Shown: piece after piece, positions 1-6,694 of the stretch
Position numbering within the stretch: the stretch's first letter is position 1
Layout of the letters: the number at the start of each line of letters is the position of its first letter
Assembly (NCBI RefSeq): GCF_030908245.1
Contig: NZ_JAVFJJ010000025.1
Span: 1-32,977 of the forward strand
Origin: Sinomonas sp. ASV322
GTDB taxonomy: Bacteria > Actinomycetota > Actinomycetes > Actinomycetales > Micrococcaceae
Length of the DNA: 32,977 bases
Reading direction: 5' to 3'
Program-made: the position numbers and the translations under genes
Notes under the pieces: generated by a model
The model's input: the letters and a program-made list of their open reading frames with translations, nothing else
What the model was told of the DNA's origin: nothing
Databases searched by the model: none

Positions 1-89
1 ACACGCGCACCCGACCCCCCAGGGGGCCCGGACGCACCGCAACCCAGACATCCCACCCCCACCACAAAACCGGGGGCAGCGGAGAACAG
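1..89 (+). other. 23S-5S intergenic spacer
   Basis: C-rich sequence with no coding signal directly upstream of the 5S rRNA gene. By the normal 16S-23S-5S order this is the spacer behind a 23S gene lying outside the window. The 23S itself is not visible, so this is an inference from position. Confidence 0.6.
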
Positions 90-208
90 GTTACGGCGGC
101 CATAGCGTGGGGGAAACGCCCGGACCCATCCCGAACCCGGAAGCTAAGCCCCACAGCGCCGATGGTACTGCACCCGCCAGGGTGTGGGAGAGTAGGACAC
201 CGCCGGAC
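90..208 (+). rRNA. rrf: 5S ribosomal RNA
   Basis: The sequence matches the actinobacterial 5S consensus from memory: a 5' end starting GTTACGGCGG, the internal CATAGCGTGGGGGAAACGCC and CCGAACCCGGAAGCTAAG blocks, the GATGGTACTGCACC block, and a 3' end CCGCCGGAC that pairs with the 5' end to close helix I. Length is about 119 nt, as expected. The exact ends may be off by one or two bases. A strong terminator hairpin follows about 12 nt later. Confidence 0.95.
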
Positions 209-219
209 AACACCACCCG

Positions 220-245
220 AGGGCCCCACAACGACGTGGGGCCCT
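220..245 (+). terminator. rRNA operon terminator hairpin
   Basis: Perfect 10-bp GC-rich stem (AGGGCCCCAC / GTGGGGCCCT) with a 6-nt loop immediately after the 5S gene. There is no long T tract, which is common for actinobacterial intrinsic terminators. Its place at the end of the rRNA operon supports the call. Confidence 0.8.
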
Positions 246-590
246 CACCCACTTAACCACGCACTTCAAGAACTCCTGGAGGCAGTGTCGGATCCGGGCG
301 GTCGTGTTCGTAGCAGGGGTGAGGCCACCCACAGGGTGGCGGCGCCCGCACCTATGAGCTGTTCGCCGGCTCCTGGGGGCAGCGATCGAGTCTCGAGTCG
401 ACTCGAAGGGCGTCATGATCCACGCCTACCGGCCGGCCGGGCGTCCGCGGTACGCAACGCCCTGAAGTCCCCGATCACCGATCAGTGGATCGAGGTCCAG
501 CGCAGCGCCCGAGGACACGCGGTCAGCGCGGAGCCTGCCGTTCCGCGCGGACTGTGCGGCTAGAGGCGGCTGGAGGATTCGCGTGAGGCG
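246..590. other. Gene-free stretch between rRNA operon and TetR gene
   Basis: No convincing gene is seen. Open frames here are arginine/proline-rich shadows with no ribosome binding site and no recognisable family. One short hairpin (GCCACCC-aca-GGGTGGC, 324-340) could be a secondary terminator. The stretch may hold decayed coding sequence, but no frame shows a recognisable remnant. Confidence 0.5.
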
Positions 591-1148
591 TCAGCCGGCC
601 GAACGCAGCTGCGTCACGAACTGCTGAGCCACGGAGTCCAAAGGGGCGGTGCTCCTCTGGGCTCGGCACATCACTACGGCACCTTCGCTGACGGCGATGA
701 GCGTGGTCGCGTACGTCTTGGCCGCCTCCCGGGAGAGGCCTCCGTGTTCGAAGAGATCCGCGAGCCGCCTCTGCCACACGTCGAACGTGTGGGCCGACCG
801 GTCGAGGAGTTCCGGCGAGTCGGCGGCGACTGTCACGGCCAAGACCGAGCAGCCAGAACGGTATTGGGTGCGGACCAGCAGTTCGCGCCAGGAAGCAAAA
901 AAGCGTTCGGCCACGTCTGCCGGCGGACGGCCGTCGAACCCGTCGAGCTGTTCGAGGGAGCGCCGGCCCGCCAATTCGACCGCCGCGGTGATCAGCTCGT
1001 CCTTCCCGCCAGGGAAGTGGTGGTAGACCGAGCCGCGCGGTGCGTTAGCCAGCTCCAGAATGTCCGCGAGGGACGCCCCCTGCAGCCCCCTCGTCGCCAG
1101 CAGGCGAACCGCTGCGGCGATCATCCGATCCTTGGTGCCCTTGGCCAT
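591..1148 (-). CDS. TetR/AcrR family transcriptional regulator
   Basis: A 185-residue protein with a classic TetR N-terminal helix-turn-helix at about residues 8-55 (TKDRMIAAAVRLLATRGLQ, then the GVSVYHHF-like APRGSVYHHFPGGKDEL motif). The C-terminal half resembles the LmrA/YxaF-type ligand domain (a WRELLVRTQYRSGCSVLAV segment). It should repress its own promoter and perhaps neighbouring genes; the ligand is unknown. The ATG at 1148 has GGGAG close upstream on the minus strand. A -10-like TATGAT sits inside a small palindrome 24-40 nt upstream. The tautomerase gene lies 107 nt upstream in the same direction and is a possible target or operon partner. Family assignment is secure; function is not known. 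Confidence 0.88.
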   Translation of the reverse strand: MAKGTKDRMIAAAVRLLATRGLQGASLADILELANAPRGSVYHHFPGGKDELITAAVELAGRRSLEQLDGFDGRPPADVAERFFASWRELLVRTQYRSGCSVLAVTVAADSPELLDRSAHTFDVWQRRLADLFEHGGLSREAAKTYATTLIAVSEGAVVMCRAQRSTAPLDSVAQQFVTQLRSAG

Positions 1149-1171
1149 TGCTCCCAGCTCCCGACAGCGTT

Positions 1172-1188
1172 CTATGCACCAATCATAG
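1172..1188 (-). promoter_or_regulatory. Probable TetR promoter with overlapping operator
   Basis: On the minus strand a -10-like TATGAT (1187-1182) lies inside an inverted repeat CTATG-n7-CATAG (1172-1188). This places transcription start near 1175, about 27 nt before the TetR start codon. No good -35 is seen. A short palindrome over the -10 fits autoregulation by the TetR product, but this is inference. Confidence 0.4.
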
Positions 1189-1255
1189 TTTCCAGATCGG
1201 GGCCGATTTGCCGCTCACTCCTTGACGGCCGCGGGTGACTGGGAAGCCCGCCTTG

Positions 1256-1687
1256 TCAGTTGCCCTGGAGCTTGGCGATCTCGGCCCGCGCCGCGGCCAC
1301 GAGCTCCGCATTAAGGTGTGCGTGCCCCCACAGGCCCCATCCGCCTTCGGGCGCTTCGGTGAGCAGGACCCAGGTGCGCTCGCTCAAGGCGGCGTCGGCG
1401 GCGGCGGCCGCGACGAGGTCAGTGAGCTGGCGGACGACGGCGAGCTGCTTTTCGCGATCGAGGGCGCCCGAATTGGTGAGCACCTGAACGCGCACGTAAT
1501 TGCTCTCGCCGTCGACGTTCGCGATCGCCCCGGCTGGCAGCTCGTGCACGAAAGCCGCGGTGTTCGACCGGAACATGGGGATGTTCGGCACCTTCTCGAT
1601 CTCCATGAGCGTCGCGGCCGCGTCCCGGGCGAGCTTGGCGGTGTCGGCGAAGGTTCCGGCGGTTGCGTAGATGTCGATCATAGGCAT
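1256..1687 (-). CDS. Tautomerase superfamily protein
   Basis: A 143-residue protein that begins MPMIDIYA. After removal of Met it exposes the N-terminal proline that is the catalytic base of the tautomerase (4-oxalocrotonate tautomerase/MIF) superfamily. The length fits the longer, fused-subunit members of about 130-150 residues (as in MSAD or cis-CaaD) rather than the 60-residue 4-OT. The substrate cannot be told from sequence. The ATG at 1687 is preceded by AGGAG at good spacing on the minus strand. It reads towards the TetR gene 107 nt downstream, so the two may form an operon or a regulator-target pair. It is divergent from the zinc finger gene at 1792. Confidence 0.75.
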   Translation of the reverse strand: MPMIDIYATAGTFADTAKLARDAAATLMEIEKVPNIPMFRSNTAAFVHELPAGAIANVDGESNYVRVQVLTNSGALDREKQLAVVRQLTDLVAAAAADAALSERTWVLLTEAPEGGWGLWGHAHLNAELVAAARAEIAKLQGN

Positions 1688-1779
1688 GGCGAGTCTCCTG
1701 TCAGCGGACTATGCCGATCGTCACAGTTCGTGCGACAGCGTACAGCGAGGATGGCCTGTTGGGAATATGACGGACGGCA

Positions 1780-1785
1780 TAAAGT
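1780..1785 (+). promoter_or_regulatory. -10 element of a likely leaderless transcript
   Basis: TAAAGT fits the actinobacterial TAnnnT -10 pattern and ends 6 nt before the ATG at 1792. There is no Shine-Dalgarno sequence in front of that ATG. The expected start of transcription therefore falls on or next to the A of the start codon, giving a leaderless mRNA. The -35 (TTGGGA, 1759-1764) is poorly spaced at 15 nt. Confidence 0.4.
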
Positions 1786-1791
1786 GTGTCC

Positions 1792-2175
1792 ATGGTCGAC
1801 TGGATCGAAGACCCGATGGCTGGCGCGGGCTTGGCCGCCGGGACGCTGCCGGAGCCTTCGGGCTCAGGGTGCGTCGAATGCGATGAGGCCGGCGGTTGGT
1901 GGTTCCATCTGCGTCGATGCGTCAACTGCGGGCATGTCGGATGCTGCGACGACTCCCTCGCCCGCCATGCCCGCCGCCATTTCGAAGCCACCGGGCACCG
2001 GTACATCCAAAGCTTCGAGCCCGGCGAGGACTGGTTCTGGGACTACCTCGACGAGCGGGCGGTGCACGGGCCGCTGCTTCCGCCGCCGCGGCACCATCCC
2101 ACCGCGCAGCCCGCGCCAGGGCCCGAGGGCCGCGTCCCGTCCGACTGGCGGAAACAGCTCGCCAGCTCGCGATGA
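1792..2175 (+). CDS. UBP-type zinc finger domain protein
   Basis: A 127-residue protein with the zinc-ligand pattern of the ZnF-UBP fold: C27-x2-C30, C43-x2-C46, C51/C52, and histidines H59, H63 and H69. A CxxCGHVGCC core and an aromatic-rich GEDWFWDYLD segment follow. In eukaryotes this fold binds the C-terminal glycines of ubiquitin; in actinobacteria small stand-alone versions are common and of unknown role. The ATG at 1792 is preferred over GTG 1786 because no ribosome binding site exists and a -10 element places transcription start at the ATG. The C-terminal 35 residues are proline-rich and probably disordered. A stem-loop follows the stop codon. Confidence 0.8.
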   Translation: MVDWIEDPMAGAGLAAGTLPEPSGSGCVECDEAGGWWFHLRRCVNCGHVGCCDDSLARHARRHFEATGHRYIQSFEPGEDWFWDYLDERAVHGPLLPPPRHHPTAQPAPGPEGRVPSDWRKQLASSR

Positions 2176-2197
2176 GTGCCGGCCCGGACACAAGGAT

Positions 2198-2235
2198 GCC
2201 CCGGAGCGACGATTGGGGGGTGCGCGCTCCGGGGC
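2198..2235 (+). terminator. Hairpin terminator after the zinc finger gene
   Basis: Perfect 11-bp inverted repeat (GCCCCGGAGCG / CGCTCCGGGGC) with a 16-nt loop, 22 nt after the stop codon, followed by GGTCTT. It probably ends the zinc finger transcript. The rest of the interval to 2403 holds small hairpins (AGGCCT repeats and GGGAG-cta-CCTCCC) but no gene. Confidence 0.6.
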
Positions 2236-2403
2236 GGTCTTGGGAGGCCTTCAGGCCTGCGCACAAGCTTAGAGAGAGGGCGCCCGATTGGCCAGCACAT
2301 TCTGTCAAGAATTTGGGAGCTACCTCCCGGGGGCGTCGGCGCGCGCGGCCTCGTTGGCGGCGAAGCCTTGTCGGCGCGCTCCGGCGCGTGCTCGGATAGG
2401 CAC

Positions 2404-3543
2404 ATGGAAACCCCTGCGTATCTCTTGGCCATCGGCACCAAGAAGGGCCTGTGGCTTGCCACGAGCACCGACCGTCGCTCGTGGAACGTCTCACAACCGC
2501 ATTTCCTCATGCAGGAGATCCCGTCGATCGGGATCGACACGCGTGGCAACCGGACCCGACTTCTCGTCGGCGTCCGCTCCGAGCACTTCGGCCCGACCGT
2601 CGTGCACTCGGACGATCTCGGCTCGTCTTGGAACGAGCCGGACCGCGCGTCGATTGCGTTCGACGAAGGCGACGGCGCCGCCGTCGAACGCATCTGGCAG
2701 ATCCTCCCGGACGTCCCGGATCGTCCCGGCGTCGTCTGGGCGGGCGCGCAGCCCATCTCTGTGTGGAAGTCGACCGACAGCGGTGAGAGCTTCGAGCTCA
2801 ACCGCGGGCTCTGGGAGCACCCCGACAAGAGCGAATGGGGAGCCGGCTATGGCGGCGCGGCCGCGCATTCGATCGTGCCGGATCCACGGGATCCGGGGCT
2901 CGTGCACATCGCCATGAGCACGGGTGGCGTGTACCGCTCCCGGGACGGCGGGGCGAACTGGGAGCGGGCGAGCAAGGGCATCTCGGCATACTTCCTTCCG
3001 GACCCCGAGCCCGAGATCGGCCAGTGCGTGCACAAGATCGCGGCGGACGCGGACGGCCGCCTCTACGCGCAGAACCACCGCGGCGTGTTCCGGAGCGACA
3101 ATCAAGGCGAGCAGTGGGTCTCGATCGCCGAGGGCCTGCCCGCCGACTTCGGCTTCGTCATGCTCACGCATCCGCGGCGCAGCGGCACCGCGTGGGTCAT
3201 CCCGCTCGTCTCGGACTACGAGCGCATCGCCCCGGGCGGTCACCTTGCGGTGCATCGCACGGACGACGCCGGCGAGACGTGGCGGGCGTTCGACGGCGGT
3301 CTGCCTGCGGTCGATTTCAACACCGTGCTCCGCGATGCCGCGTGCGTCGACGCGAGCGACCCCGTGGGCGTCTACTTCGGGACGCGCGGCGGGACGGTGT
3401 TCGCGAGCTCGGACGAGGGGGAGTCGTTCGTCGAGGTCGCGACGGGCCTTCCGGACGTTCTGTGTGTGCGCGCCGCGGTGCTCGACGGCGGACTCACGCC
3501 AAGGGGGGCGGCCGCCGAGGCGGAGCGGACGACGGCGGGCTGA
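2404..3543 (+). CDS. Asp-box (BNR) repeat beta-propeller protein, sialidase-like fold
   Basis: A 379-residue protein with at least six Asp-box/BNR motifs spread along it (SDDLGSSW, STDSGESF, SRDGGANW, SDNQGEQW, TDDAGETW, SSDEGESF), the hallmark of sialidase/VPS10-like beta-propellers. No signal peptide is seen (METPAYLLAIGTKKGLW), so it should be cytosolic. Sialidase activity cannot be assumed, because Asp-boxes are structural. The ATG at 2404 is chosen because the propeller begins there; the upstream extension of the frame is non-propeller, GC-biased sequence. The ribosome binding site is weak. The MoaD-like gene starts 3 nt after its stop, implying co-translation. The pairing suggests a joint role, which is unknown. 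Confidence 0.8.
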   Translation: METPAYLLAIGTKKGLWLATSTDRRSWNVSQPHFLMQEIPSIGIDTRGNRTRLLVGVRSEHFGPTVVHSDDLGSSWNEPDRASIAFDEGDGAAVERIWQILPDVPDRPGVVWAGAQPISVWKSTDSGESFELNRGLWEHPDKSEWGAGYGGAAAHSIVPDPRDPGLVHIAMSTGGVYRSRDGGANWERASKGISAYFLPDPEPEIGQCVHKIAADADGRLYAQNHRGVFRSDNQGEQWVSIAEGLPADFGFVMLTHPRRSGTAWVIPLVSDYERIAPGGHLAVHRTDDAGETWRAFDGGLPAVDFNTVLRDAACVDASDPVGVYFGTRGGTVFASSDEGESFVEVATGLPDVLCVRAAVLDGGLTPRGAAAEAERTTAG

Positions 3544-3546
3544 CGC

Positions 3547-3831
3547 ATGGCTGCGAATGTGAGCGTCGTGCTGCCGCAGATCCTCGCGGATGTCGCGGGC
3601 GGGCGCACGGAGTTCTCCCTGACGGGAGTGGACTCCGTACGCGCCGTCCTCGACAGCTTGGCCGGCCCGTATCCGATCCTCGCGCGGAGGCTCCGGGATG
3701 AGACCGGCCGGCTTCGGCGCTACGTGAACGTCTACGTGGACGGGGAGGACGTGCGGCGCCGAGAGGGTCTCGACACCGCAGTGGCGGACGGGCAGGAAGT
3801 CATCGTCATCCAGTCCGTTGCGGGCGGCTGA
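3547..3831 (+). CDS. MoaD/ThiS-like ubiquitin-fold protein
   Basis: A 94-residue protein with the beta-grasp pattern of MoaD/ThiS and the C-terminal di-glycine (SVAGG) that becomes adenylated and thiocarboxylated in sulfur carriers, or conjugated in archaeal SAMP-type modifiers. The YVNVYVDGEDVR segment and the final VIVIQSVAGG are typical of MoaD-like carriers. No molybdopterin, thiamine, E1-like or JAMM protease gene is nearby. The only partner visible is the Asp-box protein 3 nt upstream. It could be a dedicated sulfur carrier or a protein modifier; sequence alone does not decide. Confidence 0.85.
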   Translation: MAANVSVVLPQILADVAGGRTEFSLTGVDSVRAVLDSLAGPYPILARRLRDETGRLRRYVNVYVDGEDVRRREGLDTAVADGQEVIVIQSVAGG

Positions 3832-3849
3832 ATCGGCGCGTGGGCGGGT

Positions 3850-4092
3850 CTAAGCCACGAGGTCCCGGCCCTTGAACGTGACATCCGCTTGGACCTGCCA
3901 GAGCGAGAAGTCTTCCTCTTGGATCGCGCGGCGGTAGTGGGTGTCCTCGTCCCGAATCCAGACGAGGCCGATGCCTGGCGCGGTGTCGTAGACGGTCCCC
4001 CGGAGGACAGTGACGCCGCTGCGGGCCTCGATGAGGTCCCCGCGGCGGAGTTCGCTGAGCTTCCGGATGCGGCGGTGGGTCTCGCTGGTCAT
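3850..4092 (-). CDS. Small conserved-looking hypothetical protein
   Basis: An 80-residue protein with a good ribosome binding site (GAAGGAG, 5 nt before the ATG at 4092 on the minus strand). It is rich in short beta-strand-like segments (DLIEARSGVTVLRGTVYDTAPGIG), which suggests a small SH3/KOW-like barrel. It has no membrane segment and no cysteines. It is convergent with the MoaD-like gene with 18 nt between them. No function can be assigned. Confidence 0.6.
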   Translation of the reverse strand: MTSETHRRIRKLSELRRGDLIEARSGVTVLRGTVYDTAPGIGLVWIRDEDTHYRRAIQEEDFSLWQVQADVTFKGRDLVA

Positions 4093-4248
4093 CGGTGCTC
4101 CTTCATGCGTCAGTGGTGTTCCGACCTCACCCAGTCTTCTCCGCCCCTGTTACCAGTCGGTTTCGTTCGCATGAGGGAGCGGTAAGGAGTGCGCGGCGAC
4201 GGCGTTTCCGCAGGTCGGTTGAGTAATCCACGTCACAACCGGCTCCCG

Positions 4249-4317
4249 TTACACCACGCGAAGGTCCGACACGCCGCGCCCGGTGTAAACAACTTATAAA
4301 GTTGGCATTCACAATGC
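4249..4317. promoter_or_regulatory. Cluster of palindromes in a 360-nt intergenic region
   Basis: Within the gene-free interval 4093-4452 lie two directly abutting perfect palindromes: CAACTT-ata-AAGTTG (4290-4304) and GCATT-cac-AATGC (4305-4317). An outer inverted repeat TTACACC / GGTGTAA (4249-4255 and 4282-4288) sits just before them. The first palindrome holds a TATAAA that could be a -10 on the plus strand for the DUF1508 gene, giving a leader of about 145 nt. The binding protein is unknown. Nothing else is seen in the interval. Confidence 0.4.
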
Positions 4318-4452
4318 GCAAAATTCTCATTCGGGGCCGGAGTACCCGTCGGTAAGGGTTTCGCCGCCCCGTTTGCCCCTGTAGCGTCGAAGGACGTCGG
4401 CACGATCTGCCGGCCCAACAAAATCCACACGGTCGGCAAAGGGGCATACACG

Positions 4453-4641
4453 GTGGCAGCACGATTCGAAGTCCTCAAGGATGGGGCCCGCCTCTACCGA
4501 GTCCAGCTCCGTTCGGCCGAAGGCGCGGTCATCGCGGTCGCGCAGGGTCTTCAGTCCCTCGACGCCGTCAAGCGCGTCATCGCCGCCGTACGCGAGTGCG
4601 CGTCCATGGGCCTCGTCGTGGATCTCACCAAGACCGTGTGA
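4453..4641 (+). CDS. DUF1508 (YegP-type) small protein
   Basis: A 62-residue protein starting at GTG 4453 with AAAGGGG about 9 nt upstream. The FEVLKDGARLYRVQLRSAEGAVIAVAQG segment followed by a helix fits the single DUF1508/YegP repeat: a small alpha/beta fold with no known enzymatic activity. It is normal length for a one-repeat member. It lies upstream of the GAF regulator, separated by a palindrome and an independent promoter-like region, so co-transcription is uncertain. Confidence 0.7.
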   Translation: MAARFEVLKDGARLYRVQLRSAEGAVIAVAQGLQSLDAVKRVIAAVRECASMGLVVDLTKTV

Positions 4642-4655
4642 CCCGTTCAGAGCTG

Positions 4656-4676
4656 GGTTGCAACGTCGGTGCAACC
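4656..4676 (+). promoter_or_regulatory. Inverted repeat upstream of the GAF regulator
   Basis: Perfect 7-bp arms GGTTGCA / TGCAACC with a 7-nt spacer. A TAnnnT -10 (TACACT, 4708-4713) lies downstream, so the repeat would be centred about 54 bp before the likely transcription start near 4720. That is an activator-type position. The downstream AcoR-like regulator is the obvious candidate ligand protein; this is inference. Confidence 0.45.
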
Positions 4677-4747
4677 TTTGGCCCCGATGGCCCGCGAGGG
4701 TGACGCGTACACTGTGGTGCACGGCACACATAAGGGAGTGGGTGGAC

Positions 4748-5959
4748 GTGCGGGCAGAGCAGCTCACGGCCGCGAGGCGAGGATCGCGGCGCGCTGTGGT
4801 TGAAGACTCCTGGCGGCGGTCGTTCGAGGCACACCCGCGTCGCGAGGATGCGGCCGTTACGAGCGTGCTCGCCGCGGACGAATTGCGCGGCTATCGTGAC
4901 GCCCACCGCCTCGCGGCCGTCACGCCGCTCATCCGGGAACTCCTGGTCCAGCCCGCGGCGGAGGCGGGGACCGTCGTGGCGATCGGAGACGAGGCCGGAC
5001 GGCTCCTCTGGATCGACGGCGACCCCGCCGTCCGCCGACGCGCCGAAGGCATGGCGTTCCTCGAGGGCGCCGACTGGTCCGAGGCGAGCATGGGGACGAG
5101 CGCGCCCGGCACCGCGCTCGCGACCGACGCACCCGTCCAGATCGCCGGCGCCGAGCACTTCAGCCCGCTCGTCGAGGCCTTCTCCTGCACGGCCGTTCCG
5201 ATCCGGGACCCCCTCTCGCGCGAGCCGATCGGCGTCGTCGACATCACGGGCGGCGACGAAGCCGTCTCCGGGTACGCCCTCCCGCTCGTCCGTGCGGCCG
5301 TCACCGCCGCCGAGGAGCGTCTCCGCGCGCTCGCGGTCGCATCCCGCCCACGCCGCCGCGCGCCTTCGTCCGCGGGGCCCGGGGTGCTTTCCGTCACGGG
5401 CCGCGACCACGGCGTGCTGCGCTGCGGCGACCGGACGCTGAGCCTCTCGATGCGGCATTCCGAAATCCTCGTGCTCCTCGCGAGCAATCCGCGCGGCCTC
5501 ACCGCCGAGGAACTTGCCGACCGGCTCTACGAGCAGGCCGTCCCGGCCGTGACCCTTCGGGCCGAGCTCGTCCGTCTGCGCAAGGTGCTCGACGCGTTCG
5601 GCGCGGGCGTGCGGCTCGAATCGCGGCCGTATCGGGTCGAGGGGCTCGAGGTCGACTCGATGCATGCTCTCGCGCAGCTTGAGCGCGGCTCACACCGCCT
5701 GGCGCTCAATGCCTACGGTGGCCAGATCCTGCCGCGTTCCGACGCGCCCGCGATCGCCGAACTGCGCGACGAGCTCTCCGCGACGCTGCGCGAGGCCGTC
5801 GTCGGGAGCGCGGGAGTCGACGTCCTCATGAGCTACCTGCAGCTTCCCGAGGCAGAGAACGACGCCGAAGCCTGGCAGACCGCGCTGCGCCTCCTTCCGC
5901 CGCGCTCGCCGAGGCGGGCCGCCGTCGTCGCCCATCTCGAACGGCTCCTCATCGCCTGA
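4748..5959 (+). CDS. GAF domain (AcoR-type) transcriptional regulator
   Basis: A 403-residue protein. Residues 15-195 match the N-terminal sensory region of AcoR-like regulators: SWRRS near residue 21, the W-SEASMGTSAPGTALATDAPVQ block near 110-130, AEHFSP, and SCTAVPIRDPLSREPIGVVDITG near 146-168. The C-terminal half (about 210-300) has a winged-helix-like region. The sigma-54 AAA+ domain of true AcoR is absent, as in actinobacterial members, which often sit beside aldehyde or alcohol dehydrogenase genes. None is in this window. GTG 4748 is chosen because GGGAG lies 9 nt upstream; an in-frame GTG at 4742 is too close to it. A palindrome and -10 element lie in front. Confidence 0.78.
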   Translation: MRAEQLTAARRGSRRAVVEDSWRRSFEAHPRREDAAVTSVLAADELRGYRDAHRLAAVTPLIRELLVQPAAEAGTVVAIGDEAGRLLWIDGDPAVRRRAEGMAFLEGADWSEASMGTSAPGTALATDAPVQIAGAEHFSPLVEAFSCTAVPIRDPLSREPIGVVDITGGDEAVSGYALPLVRAAVTAAEERLRALAVASRPRRRAPSSAGPGVLSVTGRDHGVLRCGDRTLSLSMRHSEILVLLASNPRGLTAEELADRLYEQAVPAVTLRAELVRLRKVLDAFGAGVRLESRPYRVEGLEVDSMHALAQLERGSHRLALNAYGGQILPRSDAPAIAELRDELSATLREAVVGSAGVDVLMSYLQLPEAENDAEAWQTALRLLPPRSPRRAAVVAHLERLLIA

Positions 5960-5980
5960 TCGCGCCCCTGCCGGCGCGCG

Positions 5981-6259
5981 CTACTCGAAGCGCACGGCGT
6001 TCCACTCGAGGATGCGCGGCTCGGCCAGCCCTTCGGCGACGAACGGGTCGTCCGCGATGAAGCGCTCGGCGTCCTCGCGCGACGTGAAGATCCCCATCGA
6101 GCTCACGGAGGGGTCGGGGGTCTGGAACGCCCCGAGCGCGACGAGCCCCCCGCCGCCGGCGCGGAACGCCTCGTAGAAGGCCTTGTGCCGGGGGAACACC
6201 TCGAGGGCGCGCGAACGGTCGACGCCCTCGCGCAGGCTGTACATGACAACGAATTCCAT
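5981..6259 (-). CDS. YciI family protein
   Basis: A 92-residue protein with the YciI/YCII pattern: MEFVVMYSLREG at the N terminus, R-x-x-HKAFYEAFRAGG, G-x-F-x-x-PD, and the FTSREDAERFIADDPFVAEGL block. The fold is a ferredoxin-like alpha+beta dimer; enzymatic roles are mostly unknown. ATG 6259 has AGGAT upstream on the minus strand. It is convergent with the GAF regulator (21 nt apart) and divergent from the ArsR-hyc operon. Confidence 0.8.
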   Translation of the reverse strand: MEFVVMYSLREGVDRSRALEVFPRHKAFYEAFRAGGGGLVALGAFQTPDPSVSSMGIFTSREDAERFIADDPFVAEGLAEPRILEWNAVRFE

Positions 6260-6310
6260 GGTCGGATCCTACGCGGGGCGGCGGCGAGTCCTTGGGCTTC
6301 TGTGACTTGC

Positions 6311-6316
6311 TAAAGT
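6311..6316 (+). promoter_or_regulatory. Probable -10 of the ArsR-hyc operon
   Basis: TAAAGT fits TAnnnT and lies in the only AT-rich patch of the divergent intergenic region. It gives an expected start near 6323 and a leader of about 25 nt carrying AAGGAGG. No good -35 is visible at 17 nt. No copy of the DosR-type GGGACT...AGTCCC box was seen here. Confidence 0.35.
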
Positions 6317-6348
6317 GTGAAATTGCGATTGTCCTCAAGGAGGTGGGC

Positions 6349-6687
6349 GTGACGAGACCGCTGTACCAGGTCAAGGCCGAGTTCTTCAGGACACTGGGGC
6401 ATCCGGCGAGAATCCGAGTCCTCGAACTGCTGTCTGTGCGGGAGCATGCCGTGGCCGAGATGCTTCCCGAGGTCGGCATCGAGCCGGCCAACCTTTCGCA
6501 GCATCTTGCGGTGCTCCGCCGCGCGGGCCTTGTCGCCACGCGCAAAGAGGGCTCGTCGGTCTACTACTCGGTCACAAGCCCCGACGTCGCCGAGCTCATG
6601 CGCGTGGCAAGGCTGATCCTCACGAGCGTTCTCACGGGGCAGGCGGAGCTTCTCGATGACCTGCGCGCCCCGGTCGCGGGGGCGTGA
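6349..6687 (+). CDS. ArsR-family regulator, Rv0081-like
   Basis: A 112-residue winged-helix protein: LYQVKAEFFRTLGHPARIRVLELL (helices 1-2), EPANLSQHLAVLRRAGLV (recognition helix) and EGSSVYYSV (wing). It contains no cysteine at all, and the metal-site ELCVC motif of classical ArsR is replaced by REHAVAEM, so it is not a thiol/metal sensor of the usual type. By memory it aligns closely with M. tuberculosis Rv0081, the hypoxia-network regulator that heads the Rv0081-Rv0087 cluster. GTG 6349 with AAGGAGG upstream is chosen over an upstream ATG at 6292. The next gene starts within about 8 nt of its stop. It likely regulates the operon it leads. Confidence 0.87.
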   Translation: MTRPLYQVKAEFFRTLGHPARIRVLELLSVREHAVAEMLPEVGIEPANLSQHLAVLRRAGLVATRKEGSSVYYSVTSPDVAELMRVARLILTSVLTGQAELLDDLRAPVAGA

Positions 6688-6694
6688 GATTGCC

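Noticed and set aside
162-563. A 133-residue open frame overlapping the 5S rRNA
   Set aside because: It begins inside the rRNA gene, crosses its terminator and has no ribosome binding site or recognisable domain.
6260-6348. A DosR-type hypoxia box upstream of the ArsR gene
   Set aside because: I looked for the GGGACT...AGTCCC palindrome because of the Rv0081 similarity and did not find it.
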